Below are positions 54,143 through 63,750 of a DNA stretch of 64,000 nucleotides, one piece after another. Source of the DNA: Algoriphagus lutimaris (lineage in GTDB: Bacteria; Bacteroidota; Bacteroidia; Cytophagales; Cyclobacteriaceae); NCBI RefSeq assembly GCF_017051705.1, contig NZ_JAFIDJ010000002.1:186001-250000 (forward strand), written 5' to 3'. Below the pieces are notes generated by a model, which searched no databases, was not told where the DNA came from, and saw only the letters and a list, made by a program, of their open reading frames with translations. Each line of letters opens with the position of its first letter. The stretch's first letter is position 1. The translations under genes and the position numbers were made by a program.

Positions 54143-55339
54143 TTAGGCGTTAGTTGTAGTTTCAATTAGAATTTCATCCAGTTTATCTAAGAATATCTGT
54201 AGCTCTTCCTGATGGATATTAAGGGCTGGAACCAGTCTTAGAATATCTCCTGCGGTGGCATTTGCAACAATTCCCTCTTCCAGCAACCTTTTGACTAAAG
54301 GTGCTCCTGAGGACTTTAACTTTACTCCAATCATCAAACCGAGGCCGCGGACAAATTCCATTTCCTCATGCTTATCTATCAGCTCTTCAAGTTTTTCTTT
54401 TAACCAAGCACCGGTTTCAGAGGCTTTTTTACACAATTGCTCCTCAGAAATAGTTTCTATTGTGGCAATAGCTGAAGCTGCTGCCAAAGGATTTCCACCA
54501 AAAGTGGTCCCATGGTCTCCAAACTGGATCGCATCTGCAACTTTTTCATTGCAAAGCACTGCCCCGATAGGCATTCCTCCACCCAGTCCTTTTGCCAAGG
54601 TCATAATATCAGGCTGCACTCCATAATGGTCTTTAGCAAACCATTTTCCAGTCCGCCCTATTCCACATTGGATTTCATCAAAAATTAAAAGTATTCCTCG
54701 TTCATCACAAAGCTTTCTAAGTCCTTCAAGGTACGACTTGTCAACTGGTATTACCCCTCCTTCTCCTTGGACTGGCTCTAAGATCACAGCAGCAGTATCT
54801 TGATCGATCGCGGAAGCTACAGCGTTTAAATCGTTAAATGGAACCTGAGCAAAACCTGTAGGAATCGGTCCAAACCCATCTTGATATTTCTTTTGCCCGG
54901 TTGCTATGGTGGCCAAGGTTCTTCCATGAAAGGAATTTTCCATGGAAATCACCTTCCCTCCTCTACCATGTTTATGGGCATATCTTCTCGCAATTTTGAT
55001 GGCTCCTTCTACCGATTCAGCACCACTATTGGTTAGAAAAACCCGATCTAAGCCAGAAATTTTAACCAATAATTCACTAAGTGCTACCTGCTGTGGGCTC
55101 ACGAAGAAATTGGAAATATGCATCAATTCAGCAGCTTGTTTTTGGATCGCAGAAACTACTTTGGGATGGCAATGACCTACATTGTTCACTGCAATTCCCG
55201 CCAATAAATCAACGTATTCCTTTCCATCTGCATCCCAAAGCCGGCTTCCTTTTCCTTTGATAAAGGCAATAGGAAACCGGTTAAAGGTCGGTAAATAATT
55301 CTCCCTGTCCTGAGTATATAAATCTTGGTTATTCATCAT
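54143..55339 (-). CDS. argD: Acetylornithine aminotransferase
   Basis: A 398-residue class III PLP aminotransferase. FDEIQCGIGRTGKWFA and TLAKGLGGGMPIGAVL (the PLP-binding Lys) are at residues about 217-232 and 247-262; NSGAESVEGAIKIAR and SFHGRTLATIA are earlier landmarks. It makes N-acetylornithine with glutamate as donor and may also act in lysine synthesis, as in other bacteria. Its ATG directly abuts the argB stop. Confidence 0.92.
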   Translation of the reverse strand: MMNNQDLYTQDRENYLPTFNRFPIAFIKGKGSRLWDADGKEYVDLLAGIAVNNVGHCHPKVVSAIQKQAAELMHISNFFVSPQQVALSELLVKISGLDRVFLTNSGAESVEGAIKIARRYAHKHGRGGKVISMENSFHGRTLATIATGQKKYQDGFGPIPTGFAQVPFNDLNAVASAIDQDTAAVILEPVQGEGGVIPVDKSYLEGLRKLCDERGILLIFDEIQCGIGRTGKWFAKDHYGVQPDIMTLAKGLGGGMPIGAVLCNEKVADAIQFGDHGTTFGGNPLAAASAIATIETISEEQLCKKASETGAWLKEKLEELIDKHEEMEFVRGLGLMIGVKLKSSGAPLVKRLLEEGIVANATAGDILRLVPALNIHQEELQIFLDKLDEILIETTTNA

Positions 55340-56155
55340 TTATTTGATTGTCAGTGTAGTTCCAATTTGTTTTCCTTTGATCGCATAATCTGCAATTTGT
55401 TGAGGTTTCGTTCCATTCAGAATAATGGACTTCTTCACTCCTTCTTTCAATGCCAAAACACAGGACTGAATCTTCGGGATCATACCTCCTTGAATAGCTT
55501 TCCCCATGTATTCATTTACCTGAGATTCGTTAAGTTCATGAATGATTGAGTCAGGGTCTGGGTAGTTTAAAAATAACCCATCTACATCCGTCAGTACGAT
55601 AAATTGATCTGCTTTCACTGCTGCAGCCAATTTTCCTGCAAAAGTATCCGCATTGATATTATAACTTTGACCATCCGAGCCATCAGCGATACATGCTACT
55701 ACTGGCACATAACCTGCATCACATAAAGTCTCCAGTAATCCCCTATCAATCTCTGTGATCTCACCTACTAAGCCTAAATCCACCAATTCCCCATTGGCGG
55801 ATGTATGTTGTAGTTTCTTGGCCTGAACCATTCCAGCATCTTTTCCAGATAGGCCAATAGCTTTTAAGTTGTTTTTATTGAGTGTGGAAATAAGGTCGGC
55901 ATTGACTTCGCCAATCAATGCTTTTTGGATTTCCTCAAAAGCATTTTTCTCCGTTACTCTCAAACCATCCACAAACTGGGTGGTAATTGCTGCTTTCTCT
56001 AGCGCTTTATTGATAAATGGACCACCTCCATGAACCATGATGACTTCAAAACCAGCTTGCTGAAGTTTAAAAATTTGCATCGCAATCTCTTCTTGCAAGT
56101 CTGAATTGACCATCGCATTCCCACCATATTTGATGAGAATTCTTTGCTTAGACAT
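55340..56155 (-). CDS. argB: Acetylglutamate kinase
   Basis: Phosphorylates N-acetylglutamate with ATP. The 271-residue amino-acid-kinase fold starts RILIKYGGNAMV, continues VMVHGGGPFINKAL and FVDGLRVT (substrate loops), and has NINADTFAGKLAAAV and GGMIPKIQSCVLALKEGV near the C-terminus. It lacks the N-terminal helix of arginine-inhibited hexameric forms, so feedback by arginine is doubtful. First gene of the arg operon, next to argD with no spacer. Confidence 0.94.
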   Translation of the reverse strand: MSKQRILIKYGGNAMVNSDLQEEIAMQIFKLQQAGFEVIMVHGGGPFINKALEKAAITTQFVDGLRVTEKNAFEEIQKALIGEVNADLISTLNKNNLKAIGLSGKDAGMVQAKKLQHTSANGELVDLGLVGEITEIDRGLLETLCDAGYVPVVACIADGSDGQSYNINADTFAGKLAAAVKADQFIVLTDVDGLFLNYPDPDSIIHELNESQVNEYMGKAIQGGMIPKIQSCVLALKEGVKKSIILNGTKPQQIADYAIKGKQIGTTLTIK

Positions 56156-56648
56156 TTTTACTTTTTTTTATAATAAATTGATCTTTTTCTAAAATGAATT
56201 TTCCATTTGAATCCTCATTCCAAAAATCGATCAGAATTGAATTTCTACTGTTTAATAATGAATAACTGATTTTTATGCTATTTTAATAGATTCAGCATAG
56301 GCTTTTTGGAACAACCTTCATACCGAAAATTCTCAGTTGTATAAATCAATGGTTCTATAGAAAAAATCAAAGTTCACCATTAGAATAATACAATTACATA
56401 TTATTATTTCATGAACAATGGTGACAAGCTGTCAGTAAAAACTTAAAAACCTTGTTTAAAACCCCATTCTTTACAAACCAAAATTCCCCAACTTGGGGAA
56501 AAAATAGGTCATCGGTTTTATTGGCAAATAATCTCTCCAATTAAAATCTAAATACCGATTGTTAATAAATAGAGCAGTATCTATAAATCTGGTTTTAAAT
56601 GAAAGCTATAATTATAATTTAAGCTATTCAACTAGAAATTATTTAATC
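56156..56648. other. Intergenic region with two inverted repeats upstream of argB
   Basis: No gene seen in 493 bp between the divergent argB and doxX-like genes. It holds an imperfect 51-bp inverted repeat (56374-56424, arms tcaccatt and aatggtga with inner arms aataata and tattatt) and a 17-bp palindrome (56484-56500, ttccccaa-c-ttggggaa) followed by A-residues. Either could be an operator for the arg operon or the DoxX gene; neither is a clear terminator. Confidence 0.5.
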
Positions 56649-57053
56649 ATGATGGATACTGGTTTAAAAAATGCTGGAAAATTATTGGTTCGCCTGAGTG
56701 CAGGAGTCATGATGCTCACTCATGGCATTCCCAAGATCAGCAGATTTTTTGGAGAAGGCCCTGTAAGATTTCATGACCCATTTGGCTTTGGTCCAGAAAT
56801 ATCATTAGCCCTGGCAATCATAGCTGAAGTAATTTGTACTGTCCTGATCATGATAGGATTTAAAACAAGGCTTGCTACTATTCCTTTGATCCTTACTATG
56901 CTCACCGCCGCATTCTATGCACATGCTGATGATCCCTTTGGCTCAAAAGAAAAACCACTTCTATTTATCGTCGTGTTTATAGCCATCGCTATTATGGGAC
57001 CCGGAAAATATTCTTTTGATGGGTTAAAAAAGAAAAAACGAAGCCTTTTCTAA
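56649..57053 (+). CDS. DoxX family membrane protein
   Basis: A 134-residue four-span inner-membrane protein. The DoxX pattern is clear: LLVRLSAGVMMLTHGIPKI (span 1 with its conserved GIPKI end), then two spans (ALAIIAEVICTVLIMIGFKTRLA; ILTMLTAAFYAHA) and a last span in KPLLFIVVFIAIAIMGPGKYSFDG. The family is linked to redox and terminal-oxidase functions but its activity is not defined. The start is at 56649 or the overlapping ATG at 56652; an upstream open frame from 56559 is not conserved. Confidence 0.85.
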   Translation: MMDTGLKNAGKLLVRLSAGVMMLTHGIPKISRFFGEGPVRFHDPFGFGPEISLALAIIAEVICTVLIMIGFKTRLATIPLILTMLTAAFYAHADDPFGSKEKPLLFIVVFIAIAIMGPGKYSFDGLKKKKRSLF

Positions 57054-57438
57054 GTCTTAGGAAATGCATGTAACTCTTCTACAATTCCTATTAAACCAAA
57101 ACAATAATTCATTGGAATCTTCTCTTGCTATTGGTATAAAATTATAACTGCTAAGAAACTGCTAGCGTTTTAGCAGAGTAATTTGCCATTGACATAGACA
57201 GAAACAGTTAGCCCCCTTTCACAATTTTTTCTAGTCAAAAAAAACGGGGTTGACTCATAATGAGTAGAGAAAAGAAATAAATACAACAAACTCGCCCAAA
57301 ATTAAGATTATAGTAAATATCAAACGTGAAGTATGTTTGTTATCTGGATTATTTTCAAATCATTATCTTATGTACAGGAAAGCCATCTATGCAAATAATC
57401 CCTGATGGATTTCAAGTTTTCAACCCAAAAGCAACCAG
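57054..57438. other. Intergenic region, about 385 bp, no gene seen
   Basis: AT-rich with several short imperfect repeats, for example ctgctaa and ttagcag around 57150-57178, which can pair. No convincing promoter box or reading frame. A regulatory or decayed segment; nothing assigned. Confidence 0.4.
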
Positions 57439-58353
57439 ATGAAACGTATCCCCCTACTCTTATTCCTTTTAAGCAATGTCTTATTAGCGCAGGTTCCTGA
57501 AGGAAAGCAAGTGATCAGCTCTTTATACGTTTATGACCTTCAATCAGGAGAATCCACCTTAATTTTAGAAGAAGAAAGGCACTTTGAAGCTCCCAATTGG
57601 TCACCTGATGGAACATTTCTTTTAATAAACAGTGCGGGAAAATTGGAGAAAATCGGATTGGATGGAAAAAATCTAGGTACTTTAAATACCGGAGAAATCC
57701 AAAAAGCCAATAACGATCATGGATATACTTTTGATGGGAAAACCCTATTTATTTCCAGCGGAAAACCTGATGTACGGGGAGGTTCATATATCTATAAAGT
57801 AGAAGCTGAAGGCGGAGTACCTGAATTGATCACTGAACTGAGTCCATCCTATTGGCATGGAGTTTCTCCTGATGGAAAAGATATCGTTTACTGCGCCCAG
57901 AGAAACAATAATTTTGATGTGTATAAAATCAGCACCAATGGAGGTGAAGAAATACGATTGACTTCGGAATCAGGTCTAGATGATGGACCTGAATATTCTC
58001 CCGATGGTAAGTTTATTTATTTTAATTCCTATAGGTCTGGAATGATGCAAATTTGGAGGATGAAACCCGATGGTTCCGACCCCGAACAAATGACGTTTGA
58101 CAATCATTCTAATTGGTTTGCCCATATATCCCCGAACAACAAGGTAGCAACGATCATTACCTACATCGAAGATCAAAAAGAAAGTCATCCTTTTGGCAGG
58201 CAGGTAAAACTGAGGTTACTTGATTTGGAATCAAAAGCAGTGAAGGATTTAACAGAGGAATTTTATGGAGGCCAGGGAACCATCAATGTTCCATCTTGGA
58301 ATCCTGAAGGAACCCAGTTTGCTTATGTACGATATGCGTTGAAGGATATTTAA
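57439..58353 (+). CDS. TolB-like beta-propeller protein
   Basis: A 304-residue exported protein (signal peptide MKRIPLLLFLLSNVLLAQ). Repeated PD40-like units carry WSPDGTFLLI, FDGKTLFISSG, VSPDGKDIVYC, YSPDGKFIYFNSYRSG and WNPEGTQFAYVRY, the motif of TolB-type six-bladed propellers. No enzymatic residues seen. It stands alone with flanking intergenic gaps. Function unknown, possibly binding a cell-envelope or polysaccharide partner. Confidence 0.82.
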   Translation: MKRIPLLLFLLSNVLLAQVPEGKQVISSLYVYDLQSGESTLILEEERHFEAPNWSPDGTFLLINSAGKLEKIGLDGKNLGTLNTGEIQKANNDHGYTFDGKTLFISSGKPDVRGGSYIYKVEAEGGVPELITELSPSYWHGVSPDGKDIVYCAQRNNNFDVYKISTNGGEEIRLTSESGLDDGPEYSPDGKFIYFNSYRSGMMQIWRMKPDGSDPEQMTFDNHSNWFAHISPNNKVATIITYIEDQKESHPFGRQVKLRLLDLESKAVKDLTEEFYGGQGTINVPSWNPEGTQFAYVRYALKDI

Positions 58354-58782
58354 AAAAGAAAAACGAATCAATATGGATCGGCTTCGTAGTAGAGGGAACA
58401 GGACTCTAAAAACAACTATTTTTACAGCGTATTATACAAAAAGGGGATAGGTTTATTTTGCTTATCCAATTTTAAATTTATTTGAATCCTATCATTTAAA
58501 AGTGGTTCAAAACGCCCTATAAGCACTTTTGAGGCATTTGGGTTTTGAATGGTCTTTTTTCTTTTATTTAGAATTGAATCTATTTGAATGGTTTTGGATT
58601 TTGCTTCATCTCGTACTTTAGTACGTTCCGAGAACACGAAATATAACAATAATCATCAGTTCCTAGATTACAGTTAGTTAACTCAAGCATCTTAAAATAT
58701 TACTAAATCGATCAGTTGATATTATGACCAATTTTAGAAGACATTTTATTCCAAACCCCGTTTAATCCTTGCATTAAAAAGG
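58354..58782. other. Intergenic region, about 430 bp, with one weak small ORF
   Basis: A minus-strand frame at 58422-58649 (75 codons) starts MLYFVFSERTKVRDEAKSK and includes the stretch KVLIGRFEPLLNDRIQINLK. It is rich in polar residues and has no recognised family. It could be the remnant of a longer gene or a chance frame; support is weak and no promoter was found. Confidence 0.3.
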
Positions 58783-59586
58783 TTAATTTCTACCTTGGAT
58801 ATCAAAAAAATAAAGACTTTTTTTCAAATGCTTCCGCCAATATTCCCATTCATGACCACCGGAAAATTCTTCATACTCATGGTTTACTCCCAGTTTCTTA
58901 AATTGACTATGGAGTAGACGATTTCCTTCAATCAACTCATCATTCACTCCACAATCAAAGCGGATAGCTGGTAAAGAGTCTACTTTCCTTTTGACCAAAT
59001 CTATTACATCATTTTCAGTATTCCGAAGCTTATAGGATTCGAGAGATTCTTCTACAAATAAAGACATCTCCGAAAACCTGGTGATGGCACTGTGCGCGGA
59101 AATAGCAGAAAAAATCTCAGGATATTGAGCTCCCAATTTCAAAGCTCCATACCCTCCCATAGAAAGCCCCCCTATGCAGATTGGGGATTTTTCACTGGCG
59201 TTTGAAATATTCTCTCTGATTGCTTTTGGTACATCCGATACAATCCACTCCGCAAAATCCAGCTCTTGGTGAGCTAAATATCCCGAACCATCTCCCCAAA
59301 GTCCATCCGAAGGCATCGCAATAATAGCTGGTCGTATTTCACCACTTTCCATAAGTCGCTTTGCTGTCACATGTGCGCCGCCTTTCATCGCCCATACCCA
59401 AGCAGATCCATAAACTCCATGTAGCAAAATGTAGATGGGAAGGTCGGTTAGATTCTTTATCCCTTTTGGCACATAGAGGCAAATATCCCCTCTTCCTTTA
59501 AGATTTGGCGTTTTGACCGTCAAAAAACGAAGGCCTGATTGTTCAAACATTTCGTCTGACAATTCTATGGATCTAAAACTGTTCAT
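58783..59586 (-). CDS. Alpha/beta-hydrolase esterase of the P450 cluster
   Basis: A 267-residue esterase-D-type hydrolase (S-formylglutathione hydrolase/tributyrin esterase relatives). Oxyanion motif YILLHGVYGSAWVW near residues 53-66 and nucleophile GGLSMGGYGALKL near 144-156; the catalytic His appears in GGHEWEYWRKHL near the end. No signal peptide. It is the last gene of the minus-strand P450 cluster, 11 bp after the alcohol dehydrogenase, and could hydrolyse an ester formed or supplied in that pathway. Confidence 0.82.
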   Translation of the reverse strand: MNSFRSIELSDEMFEQSGLRFLTVKTPNLKGRGDICLYVPKGIKNLTDLPIYILLHGVYGSAWVWAMKGGAHVTAKRLMESGEIRPAIIAMPSDGLWGDGSGYLAHQELDFAEWIVSDVPKAIRENISNASEKSPICIGGLSMGGYGALKLGAQYPEIFSAISAHSAITRFSEMSLFVEESLESYKLRNTENDVIDLVKRKVDSLPAIRFDCGVNDELIEGNRLLHSQFKKLGVNHEYEEFSGGHEWEYWRKHLKKSLYFFDIQGRN

Positions 59587-59597
59587 AGTGTATAGCT

Positions 59598-60716
59598 TTA
59601 AGGAAAAACGATAACTCCTTTGGCATTTACTCCAGCGAGCATATCATCAAATGCAAGTTGTAAATCATCCAGTTCATACTCTTTGCTGATCATTTGATCT
59701 AGTTTAAGCTGCCCATTTTTATACAATTGCATAAGAATAGGAAAATCAATCTGAGGGCGGCATTTTCCATAGAGGGGATTGATATATATTTTGTCCCATT
59801 CAAAAAGCCGCATGTCTATCGTGATTTCTTCTTCGATCCCACTCACTTGCACTGCTGTCCCTGCATTCCGAATCATGGCCAAGGGAGCAGCACCCAAGGC
59901 AGGAATCGCAGTGCATTCAAAAGCATAATCGGCCCCTCTTCCTCTTAGCATCTCTTTTACTTTTAAAGAAGCACTGATCAGCCCGACATCATCTTTTTCA
60001 GCCAAAATCACTTTTGTAGCTCCAAACTCCTTCGCCATTTTCAATTTGGCTGGATTGATATCCACCGCTATGATTAGGCTAGCTCCTGAGATTTGACAGG
60101 CATTGATCACGTTCAAACCTACTCCTCCGCAACCCAACACCACTACGGAACTTCCAGCTTTTAATTTGGCTGCATTCACAACTGAGCCGTAACCGGTCAT
60201 CACACCACAGCTGATAATACTGGCAGCAGAAAAATTCAAACTTGGCTCTTCTACCTTCACCACTGCTGACTCTTTTACTAGGGTATACTCGCTCAAAGTA
60301 CCCAGATTAAATGAGCGCTCAATAGCATTTCCCTCCCACTTGGTACTTCCCAAAGTGGCTTGTCCAGGGGTATGTCCATTTCCTCCTGCGACTACAGGAG
60401 AATTGTTTTCACAAATATGTTGATTGCCTTCCTGACATTGAAAGCAATGCATGCATGGCGTAGCCCAGTTCAAAATCACCTGATCACCAGGTTTTACATG
60501 AGTTATTTTAGCTCCAACTTTCTCTACTATTCCGGCACCTTCATGTCCCATTATTATGGGTTTGCCCCAGCTTAAGGAGTCATAATCTGTATGGCAAAGC
60601 CCAGCAGCCTTCATTTTTACCAGCACCTCATCTGAATCCGGTTCAGAAATACTGACATTACAAATGCTAAAAGTACCATCTCCTTTTGCTACGGCTGATT
60701 TTGAAATAATTGACAT
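59598..60716 (-). CDS. Zinc-dependent alcohol dehydrogenase of the P450 cluster
   Basis: A 372-residue MDR alcohol dehydrogenase of the class III-like type. Catalytic zinc ligands are the Cys in AAGLCHTDY (about residue 41) and the His in IMGHEGAG. The structural zinc site is complete: CMHCFQCQEGNQHIC carries four Cys. The NAD fold has VVLGCGGVGLNVINA. It would oxidise the alcohol produced by the P450, and is encoded 136 bp after the reductase gene, before the esterase. Confidence 0.9.
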   Translation of the reverse strand: MSIISKSAVAKGDGTFSICNVSISEPDSDEVLVKMKAAGLCHTDYDSLSWGKPIIMGHEGAGIVEKVGAKITHVKPGDQVILNWATPCMHCFQCQEGNQHICENNSPVVAGGNGHTPGQATLGSTKWEGNAIERSFNLGTLSEYTLVKESAVVKVEEPSLNFSAASIISCGVMTGYGSVVNAAKLKAGSSVVVLGCGGVGLNVINACQISGASLIIAVDINPAKLKMAKEFGATKVILAEKDDVGLISASLKVKEMLRGRGADYAFECTAIPALGAAPLAMIRNAGTAVQVSGIEEEITIDMRLFEWDKIYINPLYGKCRPQIDFPILMQLYKNGQLKLDQMISKEYELDDLQLAFDDMLAGVNAKGVIVFP

Positions 60717-60851
60717 TGTATGAAATTTTTAAAACTACAGTGAACACAAAGATTGGCCCAGAGGTCACAATATATTTTGCTATTATCAGTAAACTCAAAT
60801 ACTAAGAACCTAACCCTCAGTAAGATTACTAATATTTATGATCAAGTGAGT

Positions 60852-62093
60852 TTACTTACCGATTGATTTGAGTTCAACTTCAGAATTCTTCAATTTTGCT
60901 TTGTCTATCTGTTCTCCACTTTTGATAAATTTGGTACCCCAAACATAAGCTTTCGCAGAATTCACCGCGTCAACTGCCAGCAACTCATTTCCCTTAAAAT
61001 ACCAAATAGAGAAGACCTTTTCTGATTCTTTTCTCAAAATTGCTTCCTCATAACCAGTAGATAAGCCTACCATTTGGAATTTCACTTCATATTGATCAGA
61101 CCAAAACCAAGGAATCGTATCATAGAAAACATCCTTACTACAAATCGCCGCAGCAGCGATTTTCGCCTGATCCACTGCATTCTGAACACACTCCAGCCGG
61201 AGATATCGCTGGTAGTGAGGGTTGAAATGATTGGTACAATCTCCGATCGCATAGATATGCTCATCCGAAGTAAGAGTTGTTAAATCTACTCGTATTCCAT
61301 TTTCTATTTCCAATCCCGATGCCGAGGCCAATTCAGAATTCACCTGAATACCCACTCCTAGCACTAGCATATCAGCAGAAAAACTGGAACCATCTGCACA
61401 AATAATCTGTGTTTTTTCACTTCCTCCCTTTATGGCAGTGACCTTCTTATTGCAGTGAATAGATACTCCGTTTTCCGCATGAAGATTCTCAAAAAACAAA
61501 GACAATTCAGGCGCAGTGACACGTGCAAGCACTCTGGATTCCCGCTCCAATACCGTAACTTTTGCTTCTAACTTTCTTAAGGAAGCTGCGATCTCCAGAC
61601 CGATATACCCACCACCAATGATGACTACTTCCTGACTGAAATTCTGAGAAATTTTATTCCGAATTTCATTGATATCGGCGGCTGTTCGTAACGGATAAAC
61701 ATGTTTTGCTTCGGACAAACCTGGGATAGACGGGATCATCGCCCGAGCTCCAGTGGCAAGGACCAGTTTATCGTAAGCTTGCCATGTTCCATTATCCAGC
61801 TGTACTATTTGAGTTTTTCGATCTATTCTCAGCGCTCTGATTTTAAGGAGTAACTGTATGTTTTCCTTGGCATAGCTTTCTGCAGACTTCAAAAGATTTA
61901 GACCTATAGCTTCGGCATTGTACAGGTAAGTTTTGGAAAGAGGAGGACGATGATAAGGCAACTCTGGATCTGAGTCCAGTAGTATTATTTTTCCTTCCCA
62001 CCCTTCCTTTCGCAACGCAAATGCACAATTTACCCCTGCATGGCTTGCTCCAATGATCAAACAGATTTGATTTTTCCCTAAGTTTTCAGACAT
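60852..62093 (-). CDS. Ferredoxin--NAD(P)+ reductase, putidaredoxin-reductase-like
   Basis: A 413-residue FAD enzyme. FAD fold IIGASHAGVNCAFAL, pyridine-nucleotide fold VIIGGGYIGLEIAASL near residue 155, and FAD C-terminal motif YAIGDC near 276 are all present, in the order of putidaredoxin reductase (CamA). The start at 62093 (MSENLGKN) is preferred; the in-frame upstream codon at 62099 is TTG. It follows the ferredoxin gene by 8 bp and would pass electrons from NAD(P)H to it. Confidence 0.92.
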   Translation of the reverse strand: MSENLGKNQICLIIGASHAGVNCAFALRKEGWEGKIILLDSDPELPYHRPPLSKTYLYNAEAIGLNLLKSAESYAKENIQLLLKIRALRIDRKTQIVQLDNGTWQAYDKLVLATGARAMIPSIPGLSEAKHVYPLRTAADINEIRNKISQNFSQEVVIIGGGYIGLEIAASLRKLEAKVTVLERESRVLARVTAPELSLFFENLHAENGVSIHCNKKVTAIKGGSEKTQIICADGSSFSADMLVLGVGIQVNSELASASGLEIENGIRVDLTTLTSDEHIYAIGDCTNHFNPHYQRYLRLECVQNAVDQAKIAAAAICSKDVFYDTIPWFWSDQYEVKFQMVGLSTGYEEAILRKESEKVFSIWYFKGNELLAVDAVNSAKAYVWGTKFIKSGEQIDKAKLKNSEVELKSIGK

Positions 62094-62101
62094 GAGCAAT
62101 C

Positions 62102-62410
62102 TTATTTGGCAACACGAAGTACCAATCCATCAAGCTCCTCACTGATCTGCAACTGACATGAAAGACGACTGTATTGATCCGTATCATCATCCAATTCCAG
62201 CATATCTGCTTCGATTTCGCTTGCCTCACCGGTTTTCGATAGATCCTCAGGAGCCACATGAACATGACAGGTGGCACAAGAACATACTCCTCCACAATCA
62301 CCGTCGATCCCTTTTATTCCATTCTCCACGGCCAATGCCATCACAGAACCTGAATATCCTTCCAAAGTAATTCTTTGCTCATCGCTCGTTATAAAAGTAA
62401 TTTTTGCCAT
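62102..62410 (-). CDS. [2Fe-2S] ferredoxin, adrenodoxin/putidaredoxin type
   Basis: A 102-residue ferredoxin. The cluster ligands are CGGVCSCATCHV (C-x5-C-x2-C spacing) and the fourth Cys in SRLSCQLQI, the vertebrate-type pattern that serves P450s and Fe-S assembly. Start at 62410 (MAKITFIT) avoids the longer in-frame start that would overlap the P450 stop. It lies 4 bp after the P450 gene and is plainly its redox partner, with the reductase next. Confidence 0.94.
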   Translation of the reverse strand: MAKITFITSDEQRITLEGYSGSVMALAVENGIKGIDGDCGGVCSCATCHVHVAPEDLSKTGEASEIEADMLELDDDTDQYSRLSCQLQISEELDGLVLRVAK

Positions 62411-62414
62411 TTCT

Positions 62415-63578
62415 TTATTGGGTTGTTGCATTGAATTTCACACTGATTTTATGGTAGCCTACCTTTCGTTGGAATTTGCCCCATTTTTCGATATTCTCTT
62501 TCATATCAAGAATGTCTATTGATTTAATTTTCTCCGAAAATTCTTTTACTAGAATTCTCATAATCTGTCGGGCATGTGTAGCTCCAAGGCAATTGTGATG
62601 ACTAAAACCAAATCCCACGTGCGGATTAATTTTTCGGTCCAAAACTATTTCATTCGGATTTTCAAAAACATTTTCATCCCTGTTGGCAGATGCCCAACAT
62701 AAAGAAACCCGACTATCTGCTTTTGCTGCATGCTCACAGACAATTGTATTTTCAGTTACTACCCTACCCATATGCGTCAAAGGCGAAAAGTATCTGATCA
62801 TTTCTTCTACTGCATTAGTAATGATTTCAGGCTCCTTTCTCAGCCTTTCCAAGGATTCAGGATGATCAGCAAAATAGGCGATTGCATTGGTGACTGCATT
62901 AATTACTGTATCACGACCCCCGGCGAAAGTCAAAACCATCACCCCTTTTGCTTCTTCTTTGGTCAGCTTTCTCCCATCAAAATCTGACTGCATAAGTACC
63001 GAATACAAGTCATCAGATGGATTGGCGATCGCACGATCAAGTTCACGGTCTATATAATCATACAGTACAATGGCTTTATCCGCATCCAAAGCTTCTCCTT
63101 CACTACGAAAAACGTGTGTCCCCCAGGATATCCAGATTTCTGACTCTTTGAAAGGCGTATTGAGCAAAAGCGTCAGGGCACGGGACTGTAAGGGAAGCGC
63201 AAATTCATTGACCACTTCCAGGGATTCCTTAGCCAACATCTCCTCAATAATACTTGAGACTATCGTAGTCAATGCTTCCTGATAATCCGCATTAATGGGA
63301 CGCTTAAACCATGCTTCCAAAACTGATCTGTATGCTCCATGTTTTGGAGGATCCACTTCAAATGGAATCTGCCGCGTATCACGAATATTCACTTCAGAGG
63401 GAACGACAATCCTTCCAGGAATCGTCTCTGAGGTAAAGGTCTTGTAATTATGTGCAGTCTTCCTGACATCTTTGTGTCGCAGCAACATGGTCACTGGATC
63501 ATTTTGGTCATCTATAGTCTCATAGCCACATTTGGACCTCTGCGCTGCAAAAGGATCAGGTATTTCACTTTTTTTCAT
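62415..63578 (-). CDS. Cytochrome P450 (class I)
   Basis: A 387-residue soluble P450. The I-helix oxygen-binding motif is FAGGRDT (about residue 218), the K-helix ExxR is EEMIR (about 257), and the heme cysteine is C330 in GFGFSHHNCLG. The usual FGxGxHxCxG signature here reads FGFSHHNCLG, with Ser in place of the conserved Gly. The protein is short but complete. With the ferredoxin and reductase behind it, it forms a three-component bacterial system like P450cam (CYP101). Substrate unknown. Divergent from an AraC-type gene with 172 bp between starts. Confidence 0.92.
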   Translation of the reverse strand: MKKSEIPDPFAAQRSKCGYETIDDQNDPVTMLLRHKDVRKTAHNYKTFTSETIPGRIVVPSEVNIRDTRQIPFEVDPPKHGAYRSVLEAWFKRPINADYQEALTTIVSSIIEEMLAKESLEVVNEFALPLQSRALTLLLNTPFKESEIWISWGTHVFRSEGEALDADKAIVLYDYIDRELDRAIANPSDDLYSVLMQSDFDGRKLTKEEAKGVMVLTFAGGRDTVINAVTNAIAYFADHPESLERLRKEPEIITNAVEEMIRYFSPLTHMGRVVTENTIVCEHAAKADSRVSLCWASANRDENVFENPNEIVLDRKINPHVGFGFSHHNCLGATHARQIMRILVKEFSEKIKSIDILDMKENIEKWGKFQRKVGYHKISVKFNATTQ

Positions 63579-63750
63579 GGAGTTCGGTTTCAGGTTAGGG
63601 CCTTGTTTCTTGATTTACAATAATTGCCAAAAAACTCTTCAGATAACTTCCCTATTTTCACCAATAAGTAATCTATTATGTCGCCTATTGATGTTTTTGG
63701 ATGAAAAATTGATTAAATAGTAAATTTAACCGTACTATCACTACAAGATT

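Noticed and set aside
57150-57178. Pairing ctgctaa/ttagcag near DoxX as a terminator
   Set aside because: Arms are short, imperfect and not followed by a T-run; the distance from the doxX stop is about 100 bp.
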